A stretch of 17,188 nucleotides of DNA from an uncultured Prevotella sp. (GCA_900553465.1 USDT01000045.1:1-17188), one strand, 5' to 3'. Numbered from the stretch's first letter, positions 1 through 7,807 are shown. The notes: generated by a model not told the origin, from the letters alone. A program made the numbers and translations.

Positions 1-56
1 TTTTATCCGCTTATGCAACTTATAATCAGGGATTTAATTTATAGAAGTCCCCTTAT

Positions 57-752
57 GTGTCTGAAGAAAAGGAATACAACATTGAGGGTAGCGGAACATA
101 CGAACGTGTGAACGACGTCGACCTCGATGGTTTCGGCGTAGGTGGCTTCGGTATGGCCATAGACCTCGGCGGTGTGTACGAGATAAACGACGACTGGACA
201 GTCAGCGCATCAGTGCTCGACCTCGGATTCATCAACTGGACAAACGACATGGCGGCAGAGAACAGATCGAAGAGTTTCATCTTCAACGGCTTCCACGATG
301 TGTCGGTGACATCTGACCGCGGCGAGGAAATCGACACAAAGGTTGACCGCTACGGCGATCAGCTGGCCGACTTCGCCAACCTTACCGACCTCGGCGACAA
401 GGGCGGACGCACCACTGGTATTGGCGCGACAATCAATGTGGGCGCCGAATACACGCTGCCGGTATATCGCAAGGTTTCGTTCGGTGCGCTCTGCACCTCA
501 CGCATAAAAGGAGCATACTCGTGGACAGAAGGACGTCTGAGCGCCAACTACGCTCCGCTGAGTTGGCTCGACGGTGGCGTAAGCTTCGCTGTGAACAGCT
601 TCACCACAAGCATGGGATGGGTACTCAACCTGCATCCGAAAGGCTATAACCTCTTCATCGGAATGGACCACATACTCGGTAAGACAAGCAAGGAAATGAT
701 TCCGCTGAGTTCGAACGCAAGCCTCACACTGGGAATGAGCGTGGCCTGGTAA
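57..752 (+). CDS. DUF5723 family outer-membrane protein, C-terminal part (5'-truncated or broken)
   Basis: The 231 residues look like the C-terminal half of a DUF5723 protein, a Bacteroidetes family predicted to form outer-membrane beta-barrels. What I see: alternating beta-strand-like segments, a conserved DLGFINW stretch near residue 55, and a typical family end with SMGWVLNLHP, a GMDHILGK segment near residue 205, and a final aromatic residue. Family members are usually about 430-480 residues and begin with a signal peptide. This ORF has neither, so it is not a whole gene. The frame is open upstream only to an in-frame TAG at 42-44; before that the same frame is open to the window edge. 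The GTG at 57 is only the first possible start and has no promoter or ribosome site I can support. The gene is either cut by a nonsense change or wrongly joined upstream. No specific function is known to me. Family call fairly sure, start not. Confidence 0.6.
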   Translation: MSEEKEYNIEGSGTYERVNDVDLDGFGVGGFGMAIDLGGVYEINDDWTVSASVLDLGFINWTNDMAAENRSKSFIFNGFHDVSVTSDRGEEIDTKVDRYGDQLADFANLTDLGDKGGRTTGIGATINVGAEYTLPVYRKVSFGALCTSRIKGAYSWTEGRLSANYAPLSWLDGGVSFAVNSFTTSMGWVLNLHPKGYNLFIGMDHILGKTSKEMIPLSSNASLTLGMSVAW

Positions 753-768
753 TCAGCAACAAGCAATA

Positions 769-800
769 CGGCAAACCGATGCACACGACACGGTTTGCCG
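769..800. repeat. Perfect 10-bp inverted repeat, 12-nt loop
   Basis: CGGCAAACCG (769-778) pairs perfectly with CGGTTTGCCG (791-800) around a 12-base loop. It lies 17 bp after the DUF5723 stop. Neither strand has a T-tract straight after the stem, so it is not a standard intrinsic terminator by itself. It is the first of three perfect hairpins in the spacer. Confidence 0.75.
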
Positions 801-807
801 AAACACA

Positions 808-890
808 TAAAAAAGCGGACACGCACGGCGCTCCGTCACCGCCACAACGCGGTATCTACGGTTTCGCCAGTGCGTGTCCGCTTTCTTTTT
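808..890. terminator. Probable bidirectional intrinsic terminator with long structured loop
   Basis: A perfect 15-bp stem joins 812-826 (AAAGCGGACACGCAC) to 870-884. The plus-strand transcript then has a T-run at 886-890; read on the minus strand, the stem is followed by the complement of the A-run at 808-814. It can therefore end both the plus-strand DUF5723 gene and the minus-strand protease gene, which converge here. The 43-nt interior is unusually long for a terminator and holds further pairing: ACCGC (838-842) with GCGGT (849-853), and GGCG (827-830) with CGCC (865-868). Confidence 0.75.
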
Positions 891-891
891 G

Positions 892-930
892 AACATCCTT
901 ATGACGTAAGTATGCCGTCATAAGGATGTT
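892..930. repeat. Perfect 15-bp inverted repeat next to the protease stop codon
   Basis: AACATCCTTATGACG (892-906) pairs with 916-930 around a 9-base loop. The repeat ends 2 bp from the stop codon of the minus-strand protease gene. On the plus strand it is followed by TTCTATTT, a weak U-rich run; on the minus strand there is no U-run. It may protect the 3' end of the protease mRNA or act as a secondary terminator for transcription from the left. Confidence 0.75.
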
Positions 931-932
931 TT

Positions 933-3900
933 CTATTTCTTCACTGTCTCGAGCATCAGTCTTACTGCTTCCTCGAGCTGTTTGTCCTCGCCTCCGAGCT
1001 GCTGCTCCGGTGTGTTGTATATCTCAACGTCCGGCTTCAGTTCCTGATTCTCCAGATAGTTTCCCTGCATGTCTCTCACACCCACCTGAGGTATTCCGAA
1101 CACAATCGAAGGATCAATCTGAGTCTCCCACCACACAGCGGTCATAGTGCCAGGAACGGGCGCTCCGACAAGTTTTCCTATGCCAAGAGTCTTGTAAACC
1201 CACGGGAAGCCGTGCGCGTTGGAATAGTTATCCTCACAGACAAGCACACATGATGGCTTACACCATTTGTTGTAAGGATCGCTGCCGATATATTGTCCAC
1301 GCGGTGCGAACTGCTGATATTCCTTTCCACTGAGCAATGTGGCAAGGTCGTCGTGCAGCCATCCGCCGCCGTTATGACGTGTATCTACTATCACAGCCTC
1401 CTTGTTGCGGCAACGGCCGAGCACTTCTGAGTAAACCTCGCGGAAGCTTTCGCTGTCCATACCCTTTACGTGAACATAACCAACCTTGCCTCCTGACAGT
1501 TCGTCAACCTTCTTGCGGCAGTTCTCCACCCAGCGTTTGTAAAGCAGATTGCGCTGTGCTCCGTAACTGATAGCCTTCACCTGCTGTTCGAAACGCTTGC
1601 CGGTTGCAGGATCGTAAACCGACAGCAGCACCTGCTTTCCGGCTTCTCCGGCCAACAGCGGATAATAGTCCTCGCCGGCTTTTATCTCCTTATTGTTTAT
1701 CTTCTCTATTATGCAACCGTTCTTTATCTTAGAGTCGGCTTTGGTGAGAGGTCCGCCAGCTATCACCTCGACAATCTTAAGACCGTCGCCATCGTACGAG
1801 TTGTCATAGAAAGCACCCAGACATGCCGTCTGCTGTGCAGCTCCACTGCCTCCGTAACGTGCACCGGTGTGTGAGCCATTAAGTTCGCCGAGCAGTTCGG
1901 AAAGCATCTCCTGGAAGTCGTAGTTGTTGTTTATGTAAGGCAGATAGCGCGAATATGTCTTCTTGTATCCTTCCCAATCAACTCCGTGGAGGTTCGGATC
2001 GTAGAACTTATCCTTCACCTGCCGCCAAACATGATTGAATATATAGTCACGCTCTTTGGCCGGACGCAGATCAAATTCAGCTCTGAACGAGATGTTATTC
2101 ACCTTGTTACCGTTGGTCTGTATCTTCTTCATCTGTCCTCCGGAACACAAGTATATGTTCTCACCTTTCTTGTCCTGAATCATGTTTCCGCCTCCGATAC
2201 CTTTTATTATGAGCTTGGTGGAGTTCTCACGGAAGTTACGTTCCCACAGGTCGTAGCCGCCTTCGAAAGCCGCGCAGTAATAAAGTTTGTCGCCCTTCGG
2301 TGTAAGCACGGCGTCACCCATATTGGAAGAGTTGATCGTAAGACGCATGATTCTGTCGCGACGGTTTTCAAGATCGAATGTGAGTTCCTTCTCCTTGTCG
2401 TCCTTCTTGTCCTTTTTGTCTTTCTTTTTCTTGCTGTCCTTCTTCTTGTCACCGTCGTCTTTCTTCTCTTCATCGCCGTCCTTCTTCTCATCAGAATCCT
2501 TGTTCATGTCTTCCTCAAGGGCGAGTTCTTCCTTGTTCAGACGGAATTTGTCGTAGGCTTCGGCATCGAAGAACATGATGTAAGTATCCGACTCAGCACC
2601 CCAGCTACCGTGACTGCGATAGCCTGCACGGTCTGACGACCATATCATAGCCTTGCCGTCGAGCACCCATTTCGGATTTCCGTCGCTGTATCCACTTTCT
2701 GTCAGATTGGTAATCTTGCCGCTACCGTCGGCCTTGACAAGCGCGATGTCAGTGTTGTTCCATCCTCCCACGCCGATGTAAGAAGTAAGGAACCACTTGC
2801 TGTCGGGCGACCACTGGTAGTTCTGGTCACCGTCACTGTATGAATAATTGAATTTTCCGTCGAGCACTGTGCGCACTTTTCTGCTCTTGAGATTTATCAC
2901 CCTCAGCGTCGTACGGTCTTCGAGGAATGCCACTTCCTTGCCGTCAGGCGAATATTCCGGCTGGAACGACGGTTTGTCGCTTACCACAAGGGGCTCTTCC
3001 TTCAGTTCCTGCGCATAGGTGAAATACTTGTCCTCCTTGCGCACAAGGCTGCTCTGATATATTCCCCAGACACTGTCGCGCTCGGCAGAATATACGAGCG
3101 AGCGACCATCGGGGCTGAAGTTGACGTTGCGTTCCTGCTGCGGTGTATTGGTTACCTGGCGTGTCGTCTCATAATCCACCGACGTAACATACACGTCGCC
3201 ACGCACAATGAACGCCACTTCCTTACCATTTGGCGACACGGCCATGTCGGTTGCTCCGCTCCAGAAAGTGCGGTTCAGCACATCACTCTCCACGCGGTCG
3301 GTCACAATTTCCACCTTCACTTTCGACGGCTGGGCACCTTCACGCATTGTATATATTTCTCCGTCGTAACCGTAACACAGCGTTCCGTTGTCTGCAACAG
3401 TGAGGAAACGCACCGGATTCTTAGTGTGATGAGTGAGCTGAGTGCGGTTTTCGCCGGCCAGGTCACTTTTATAGACATTGAAGCTGCCATTCTGTTCGCT
3501 CAGATAATAGAACGAATTGCCGTCCGGCGCCCACACAGGATTGCGGTCTTCGCCACGGAACGATGTCAGTTTCTGATAAGTACGGGTCGGTCCGAGGGTG
3601 CAAAGCCAGATGTCGCGGGTGATGGACGACTGATGATGCTTGCGCCAGTTGTCCTCATAACCTTTCATGTCGTGATAAAGAAGTTTGTCGCCCGCCTTGT
3701 TCAAAGAGAGGTCCTGCATGACCATCGACGAGAACATTACCGGACGCCCACCATGAGTCGACACGCTGTAAATCTGCGAGAACTGACCGCTCGGGAACTG
3801 AATGTCCTTATAGTCCTGCTGTATCGATGCCGCAAAAAGCACGTGTGTGCTGTCGGCAAACGCCACCGGAACCTCATTGGTTGAGTGAGTGGTGAGTCTT

Positions 3901-4202
3901 GTTGGTGCACCACCGTAACGGCTCATGATGAAAACGTCGAATCCACCATTACGGTCGGAAGCAAACGCAATATGTCGGCCGTCGGGCGACCACACGGGAC
4001 GTGTGTCGTGGGCCGGATTGGTTGTGAGTTGCGTTGCGCGGCCTCCGTCCACAGGAACTGTGAATATGTCGCCGCAATAAGAGAATGCGATGGTCGTCCC
4101 ATCGGGCGAAATGGCCGGATAGCGCATCCATAACGGACCATCCTGAGCCTGTGCCGCACCGGTGGCAAACAGCACCGATGCCATTAGCAAAAGTTTTTTC
4201 AT
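933..4202 (-). CDS. Tricorn-like S41 family protease, secreted
   Basis: A 1089-residue homologue of tricorn protease, which cuts peptides into very short products; a leader peptide (1-19, ending AQA before Gln20) places it in the periplasm. Residues about 25-560 carry many PD40/WD-like propeller strands (SPDG motifs, as in YPAISPDG, RPVWSPDG, NPVWAPDG and QPEYSPDG). Residues about 567-606 are an extreme Lys/Asp/Glu linker. The catalytic half follows: the GSHTGA motif gives Ser777-His778 (tricorn Ser745-His746), a PDZ domain spans about 793-878, an S41 core contains NGGGW near 946, the nucleophile is probably Ser994 in NYSNAHGFP (tricorn Ser965), and Glu1051 in LENQELKPD matches tricorn Glu1023. 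The catalytic tetrad therefore appears intact. One oddity: Asn995 follows the nucleophile where tricorn has Asp. The ATG at 4202 is chosen because it begins the signal peptide. The gene stands alone, convergent with the DUF5723 gene and divergent from murF. Processing of imported oligopeptides is an inference from the family. Confidence 0.93.
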   Translation of the reverse strand: MKKLLLMASVLFATGAAQAQDGPLWMRYPAISPDGTTIAFSYCGDIFTVPVDGGRATQLTTNPAHDTRPVWSPDGRHIAFASDRNGGFDVFIMSRYGGAPTRLTTHSTNEVPVAFADSTHVLFAASIQQDYKDIQFPSGQFSQIYSVSTHGGRPVMFSSMVMQDLSLNKAGDKLLYHDMKGYEDNWRKHHQSSITRDIWLCTLGPTRTYQKLTSFRGEDRNPVWAPDGNSFYYLSEQNGSFNVYKSDLAGENRTQLTHHTKNPVRFLTVADNGTLCYGYDGEIYTMREGAQPSKVKVEIVTDRVESDVLNRTFWSGATDMAVSPNGKEVAFIVRGDVYVTSVDYETTRQVTNTPQQERNVNFSPDGRSLVYSAERDSVWGIYQSSLVRKEDKYFTYAQELKEEPLVVSDKPSFQPEYSPDGKEVAFLEDRTTLRVINLKSRKVRTVLDGKFNYSYSDGDQNYQWSPDSKWFLTSYIGVGGWNNTDIALVKADGSGKITNLTESGYSDGNPKWVLDGKAMIWSSDRAGYRSHGSWGAESDTYIMFFDAEAYDKFRLNKEELALEEDMNKDSDEKKDGDEEKKDDGDKKKDSKKKKDKKDKKDDKEKELTFDLENRRDRIMRLTINSSNMGDAVLTPKGDKLYYCAAFEGGYDLWERNFRENSTKLIIKGIGGGNMIQDKKGENIYLCSGGQMKKIQTNGNKVNNISFRAEFDLRPAKERDYIFNHVWRQVKDKFYDPNLHGVDWEGYKKTYSRYLPYINNNYDFQEMLSELLGELNGSHTGARYGGSGAAQQTACLGAFYDNSYDGDGLKIVEVIAGGPLTKADSKIKNGCIIEKINNKEIKAGEDYYPLLAGEAGKQVLLSVYDPATGKRFEQQVKAISYGAQRNLLYKRWVENCRKKVDELSGGKVGYVHVKGMDSESFREVYSEVLGRCRNKEAVIVDTRHNGGGWLHDDLATLLSGKEYQQFAPRGQYIGSDPYNKWCKPSCVLVCEDNYSNAHGFPWVYKTLGIGKLVGAPVPGTMTAVWWETQIDPSIVFGIPQVGVRDMQGNYLENQELKPDVEIYNTPEQQLGGEDKQLEEAVRLMLETVKK

Positions 4203-4348
4203 ACCGTATATTGTTTAGAATGTTGTTATTTTCCACATTATCCGCCGGTGCAGTCATGGCTCCGGCTGAAGATACGCATGAGCGGAGCACATAATTATGC
4301 CGGCACGTCCGACATATATAAAACAACTGTCATGCCTTTCAAGTGACA

Positions 4349-4357
4349 GCAAATATA
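4349..4357 (-). promoter_or_regulatory. Candidate -7 element for the protease gene
   Basis: On the minus strand the sequence reads TATATTTGC, an exact match to the Bacteroidetes -7 consensus TAnnTTTGY. No good TTTG is seen 19-21 bp upstream, so the call rests on one box. It implies an untranslated leader of about 140 nt before the ATG at 4202. Confidence 0.45.
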
Positions 4358-4546
4358 CACATTTTTTCCCTTTGCGCAGTCATCTGTAAGCACTTTTCAT
4401 CATATAGCCGCCACTTTGTACAACAATGGACAGAAGCATTGGACAACACAGCAAAGCGGCGGCCGACACACGGAGAGAAACACTACAAGGCACAAGACGG
4501 CTGGCGGAGCGACGCACATAAACAGCCGACGGCAAACACACAAGGC

Positions 4547-4587
4547 CAAAATGTTCGACCAAAAGCATGCTTAATCCGAACATTTTG
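4547..4587. repeat. Nested inverted repeats beside the murF -7 box
   Basis: CAAAATGTTCG (4547-4557) is the perfect inverse of CGAACATTTTG (4577-4587). The 19-bp interior contains a second perfect palindrome, AAGCATGCTT (4563-4572). The outer repeat ends 2 bp before the murF -7 box and covers the place where a -33 box should be. That position fits an operator for a dimeric regulator, but no regulator is identified. Confidence 0.6.
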
Positions 4588-4589
4588 TG

Positions 4590-4598
4590 TAAGTTTGC
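4590..4598 (+). promoter_or_regulatory. Candidate -7 element of the murF promoter
   Basis: TAAGTTTGC matches TAnnTTTGY exactly and lies 32 bp before the murF ATG, giving a short leader of roughly 25 nt. The expected TTTG about 20 bp upstream is missing; that position falls inside the nested palindrome at 4547-4587. Confidence 0.5.
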
Positions 4599-4629
4599 AC
4601 TGCATTTTTTCTATAATAACAGATAAGTC

Positions 4630-5925
4630 ATGGAAATAGAACATCTGTACAAATTATTCTCAGAACATCAGGTTGTCACAACCGACAGCCGCGACTGCCC
4701 CGAAGGCTCAATTTTCTTCGCCCTGAAGGGAGAATCATTCGACGGAAACAAGTTTGCCGAAACCGCCCTGCAGAAGGGCTGCTCATACGCAGTGATAGAC
4801 GAACCGGAGTATGCCCGCGACGACAGATACATCGTCGTGGACGACGCGCTGGCCACACTCAAGCTGCTGGCACGCCACCATCGCCGCCAGTTCGACATCC
4901 CCGTGATAGGCATAACGGGCACTAACGGCAAGACAACGACCAAGGAACTCGTGGCAGCTGTGCTGTCAAAGAAATACAACGTGCTCTACACGCAGGGCAA
5001 CTTCAACAACGACATAGGCGTGCCGAAGACTTTGCTACGACTGAAGAAGGAGCACGAGATAGCCGTCATAGAGATGGGCGCGAGCCATCCCGGCGACATA
5101 AAGACACTCGTAGAGACCGTGGAGCCCGACTACGGACTGATAACAAACGTGGGAAAAGCCCATCTGCAGGGTTTCGGCTCATTTGAAGGAGTAGTCAAGA
5201 CAAAGGGAGAACTGTACGACTTCCTGCGCCAGCGCAACGGATCAAAGGTGTTCATCGACGCCGGCAACGAGCATATGGCAGGCATATCCGAAGGTCTCGA
5301 CCTCATAAAATACGCATGCTCACCTATGGACGGACTATATGTAGAAGGCGAAGTGACGTCGTGCGCACCGCTGCTCTGCTTCAGATGGCACAGCGCGGAA
5401 GGTCCGTGGCATGAGGTGGCGACGCATCTTATCGGCACATACAACCTCTGCAACATGCTCGCTGCAGCCAGCATCGGACTATATTTTGGCGTGAGCGAGG
5501 ACGCCGTGAGCGAGGCTCTGGCAGGCTATATTCCAAGCAACAACCGCTCACAACTCGAAAATACGGAGCACAATAAGTTGATTGTGGATGCCTACAACGC
5601 CAACCCAACGAGCATGGCAGCCGCAATACAGAACTTCCGCGACATGCAGGTAAGTCCCAAGATGGCCATTCTCGGCGACATGAGAGAGTTGGGCGACTCG
5701 TCGGAAGAAGAACACCAGAAGGTGGCCGACATGCTGAAGAGCGCCGGTCTCGACACCGTATGGCTCGTAGGCGAGGAGTTCGGCAAGACACAATGTGACT
5801 TCCGCAAGTTTGCCAACGCCGACGAAGTGAAAGAAGAACTGAGCAAGAACAGGCCCGAAGGCCAGTACATACTGATAAAAGGAAGCAACGGAATGAAGCT
5901 ATATCAGCTTCCCGAACTGCTGTAA
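4630..5925 (+). CDS. murF: MurF, UDP-N-acetylmuramoyl-tripeptide--D-alanyl-D-alanine ligase
   Basis: This cytoplasmic ligase adds D-Ala-D-Ala to UDP-MurNAc-tripeptide using ATP, completing the pentapeptide precursor of peptidoglycan. The 431 residues match the usual MurF length. Visible motifs, in order: TTDSR (17-21) and FALKG (30-34) in the UDP-MurNAc-binding domain; the ATP loop GTNGKTTTKE (97-106); EMGASHPGDI (148-157); ITNVGKAHL (171-179); a TKGEL motif whose Lys192 is the likely carbamylated lysine; GTYNLCNMLAA (269-279); DAYNANPTS (320-328), diagnostic of MurF among Mur ligases; and LGDMRELG (348-355) in the C-terminal domain. The ATG follows a -7 element at a short distance. The gene lies outside any mur/division cluster visible here and is transcribed alone. 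Its last 22 bp overlap the end of the convergent MATE gene, and no terminator is seen. Confidence 0.97.
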   Translation: MEIEHLYKLFSEHQVVTTDSRDCPEGSIFFALKGESFDGNKFAETALQKGCSYAVIDEPEYARDDRYIVVDDALATLKLLARHHRRQFDIPVIGITGTNGKTTTKELVAAVLSKKYNVLYTQGNFNNDIGVPKTLLRLKKEHEIAVIEMGASHPGDIKTLVETVEPDYGLITNVGKAHLQGFGSFEGVVKTKGELYDFLRQRNGSKVFIDAGNEHMAGISEGLDLIKYACSPMDGLYVEGEVTSCAPLLCFRWHSAEGPWHEVATHLIGTYNLCNMLAAASIGLYFGVSEDAVSEALAGYIPSNNRSQLENTEHNKLIVDAYNANPTSMAAAIQNFRDMQVSPKMAILGDMRELGDSSEEEHQKVADMLKSAGLDTVWLVGEEFGKTQCDFRKFANADEVKEELSKNRPEGQYILIKGSNGMKLYQLPELL

Positions 5926-7250
5926 GAACGTCTGAACCGCAGCCACATCATCACCCCGGCTGCGGTCAGCCCGAACGGGAACGCCATCCAGATGCCCACA
6001 AGTCCCATGCCGAGAACGAATCCGCAGAAATAGCCTACGGGCAGCGACACGACGAAATAGGCTATGAAGGCTATGACCATGAGAAACTTGACGTCGGACG
6101 TTCCGCGCAAAGCATTGGCGAAGGTAATCTGAAGTCCGTCGCCAAACTGATATATAAGAAACGGAACCATGAGCGACACCACCGACGAAGCTACGGCCTC
6201 ACTGTCGGTGAACCAACCGCCAAGATGATGGCGCAGACTGAACACAACAGCCGACAATACAATCTCCAGAGCAAGCATAAGACGGAAACCGGCACCCACA
6301 GCAAGGCGTACGCCCTCACGGTCGTGCTGTCCATGGAAACTGCTTACACGTATGGCGACGGCCGCTCCGAGGCCGTAGTAAATCATGAACGTGAACTGCG
6401 AGATGGTGAGCATCACCTGATGTGACGCCAGAGCCACTGTGCCAAGCCATCCCACCATGACCACACTCAGGCTGAACGAGGCCGTCTCCATGCCCATCTG
6501 CAACGCCACAGGCCAACCGAGAGCATTGAGACGCTTCACCAATCCGCGCGACCAGCCCAGCCCTATGAAGCCCGCACGATAGCGGCGGTAGCGGCGCGAG
6601 CGCGCAAAGATGACCATGAAAACCACCACCATCATTATTCTTGAGAACAGGGTGCTTATACCTGCACCCAGCAGACCAAGTTCCGGAAAGCCCATCTTGC
6701 CGTATATGAGCAGATAGTTGCCGACGATGTTGAGCATGTTGCCGCCGAGCAGAATCCACATAGACACACGTGTGTCGGTGATGCCGTCGGCAAACTGCTT
6801 GAAGGCATTGAAGAGCATGACAAACAGCAGCGACACCAGAAGTACGAGGAAGTAAGGCCGTATGAGCGGCAAAAGTTCCTCGGGCTGTCCCATGCGCCCC
6901 ACATTGAAATAGACCACCAGCATGAGTGCCGACATGAGCACGGCCACAATGGCATTTGACAACAGACTGCAGCGCAGAGCCTGACCGGCCTGTGCTCTGT
7001 GACCTGTGCCGAAGAGAGCACCTACAACGGGCGTGAGTCCGTAAGAGAAGCCCGTACCGAAAATGATGACCATGTTCATGATGTTGTTCACAAACGAGGC
7101 CGCACCCAGATCCACCGTACTGTGATGGCCCACCATCATAGTGTCGGCAAATCCGAGAACAATAACTCCAAGCTGCCCGATCATTATGGGCAACCCAACT
7201 GACAGCAGCGACTTATAGTGCTGCATGTACTTAGCGTCTGTAAGATTCAT
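5904..7250 (-). CDS. MATE family multidrug/cation antiporter
   Basis: A 448-residue inner-membrane exporter with about twelve hydrophobic helices in two repeats, normal for the NorM/DinF-like MATE family; members expel organic cations or metabolites in exchange for Na+ or H+. The N-terminal repeat contains GLPIMIGQLG (19-28) and FADTMMVGH (34-42); Asp36 falls where NorM transporters have a conserved membrane acidic residue. TPVVGALFGTG (73-83) is the family loop after helix 2. The second repeat contains the related QFGDGLQITFANALRGTSD. Substrate cannot be read from sequence. The start at 7250 gives a short cytoplasmic N-terminus. The DUF4250 gene ends 80 bp upstream on the same strand, so the two may form one transcript from the -7 box at 7651-7659. 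The 3' end runs 22 bp into murF. Confidence 0.95.
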   Translation of the reverse strand: MNLTDAKYMQHYKSLLSVGLPIMIGQLGVIVLGFADTMMVGHHSTVDLGAASFVNNIMNMVIIFGTGFSYGLTPVVGALFGTGHRAQAGQALRCSLLSNAIVAVLMSALMLVVYFNVGRMGQPEELLPLIRPYFLVLLVSLLFVMLFNAFKQFADGITDTRVSMWILLGGNMLNIVGNYLLIYGKMGFPELGLLGAGISTLFSRIMMVVVFMVIFARSRRYRRYRAGFIGLGWSRGLVKRLNALGWPVALQMGMETASFSLSVVMVGWLGTVALASHQVMLTISQFTFMIYYGLGAAVAIRVSSFHGQHDREGVRLAVGAGFRLMLALEIVLSAVVFSLRHHLGGWFTDSEAVASSVVSLMVPFLIYQFGDGLQITFANALRGTSDVKFLMVIAFIAYFVVSLPVGYFCGFVLGMGLVGIWMAFPFGLTAAGVMMWLRFRRSYSSSGS

Positions 7251-7330
7251 CGTCTGTCATTGTACGTGCCTGCGTCCGGCGCATTGCGCCACATGTAGTG
7301 CCGTGCGGCAGCCGTTGCCTCATACGTATT

Positions 7331-7507
7331 TCACCAGAAGCGGTTGGCGGCGGAATCATACTCAAACCCCACCGTAGCGAGCTTGCAAAGGATGGCCTTT
7401 TTGTCTACATCCATGTCCTCACACAGACTATCGAGCGACTCGTAGCAGTCTCTCAGTTTCATGTTGATGACGCTGAACAGCATCATCGGATCTTCAGGCA
7501 GATTCAT
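7331..7507 (-). CDS. DUF4250 domain small protein
   Basis: A 58-residue protein, easily missed because of its size. It begins MNLPEDPMMLFSVINMKLRD and ends VGFEYDSAANRFW. From memory of the family, DUF4250 proteins of gut Bacteroidetes and Firmicutes have the same pattern: MNLPxDPxMLLSxxNxKLRDxY at the start, a central (S/A)LDxLCxDxDV segment, and GYEYDxxxNxF at the end. The whole length fits, so this is a full gene rather than a remnant. It has no signal peptide or membrane helix and looks like a small helical cytoplasmic protein; its function is unknown. The MATE gene follows 80 bp downstream on the same strand, suggesting co-transcription. A TAnnTTTGY box lies about 145 bp upstream. A GC-rich hairpin at about 7539-7557 sits in the leader. 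Confidence 0.88.
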   Translation of the reverse strand: MNLPEDPMMLFSVINMKLRDCYESLDSLCEDMDVDKKAILCKLATVGFEYDSAANRFW

Positions 7508-7650
7508 AATAATAACAATTCTATATATTCAACCGCAGCGCCCCGGTCCGTCCGGGCGGAGACGCCGCATTCCTGTTTGTTGATGCAAAGATTATGCAAA
7601 CGAGCGGAAAGAAAACTTGTTTTCAATTTCCCGAGTGCAGCTAATCTTAT

Positions 7651-7659
7651 GCAAAGATA
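7651..7659 (-). promoter_or_regulatory. Candidate -7 element for DUF4250-MATE transcript
   Basis: The minus strand reads TATCTTTGC, an exact TAnnTTTGY match. No TTTG is found at the right distance upstream. The implied leader is about 135 nt and contains the GC-rich hairpin near 7539-7557. It lies 43 bp from the opposite-facing box of the MscS gene. Confidence 0.45.
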
Positions 7660-7678
7660 CAACAAAAACACCATTCAG

Positions 7679-7711
7679 TTCGTCCGATTACTTTTTTTCT
7701 TGTATATTTGC
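7679..7711 (+). promoter_or_regulatory. Candidate promoter of the MscS-type channel gene
   Basis: TATATTTGC (7703-7711) matches the -7 consensus exactly. TTCG (7679-7682) is three of four to the -33 TTTG, with a 20-bp spacer. Transcription would begin near 7718, leaving a leader of about 90 nt before the ATG at 7808. Confidence 0.55.
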
Positions 7712-7807
7712 GTATGACATTGCCCGCCTCAAAGGCCGTTTTCCACACCTGCAAACAGCACGCGGACGGACTCTTAACAAGGAATAAAAAAACAAAAAGA
7801 ATAGAAT

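Larger units (their letters stand above)
4203..4629. other. Divergent intergenic region, protease / murF
   Basis: These 427 bp separate two divergent genes and hold no convincing ORF. They contain the candidate -7 boxes of both neighbours (4349-4357 minus, 4590-4598 plus), a CATAATTATG palindrome at 4290-4299 inside the protease leader, and the nested inverted repeat at 4547-4587. I see nothing recognisable in about 4380-4540. Confidence 0.6.

Noticed and set aside
1986..2636. 216-residue hydrophobic plus-strand ORF
   Set aside because: It is the antisense image of the Lys/Asp/Glu linker and its neighbours in the protease; the apparent membrane protein is an artefact of that composition.
4295..4333. 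12-codon minus-strand ORF in the protease leader (possible leader peptide)
   Set aside because: Short enough to arise by chance; no regulatory codon run or paired hairpins that would suggest attenuation.
4343..4639. 98-residue plus-strand ORF before murF
   Set aside because: It covers the murF -7 box and nested palindromes, overlaps the murF start, and has no family features.
7298..7717. 139-residue plus-strand ORF
   Set aside because: It is antisense to the DUF4250 gene and crosses both divergent promoter boxes.
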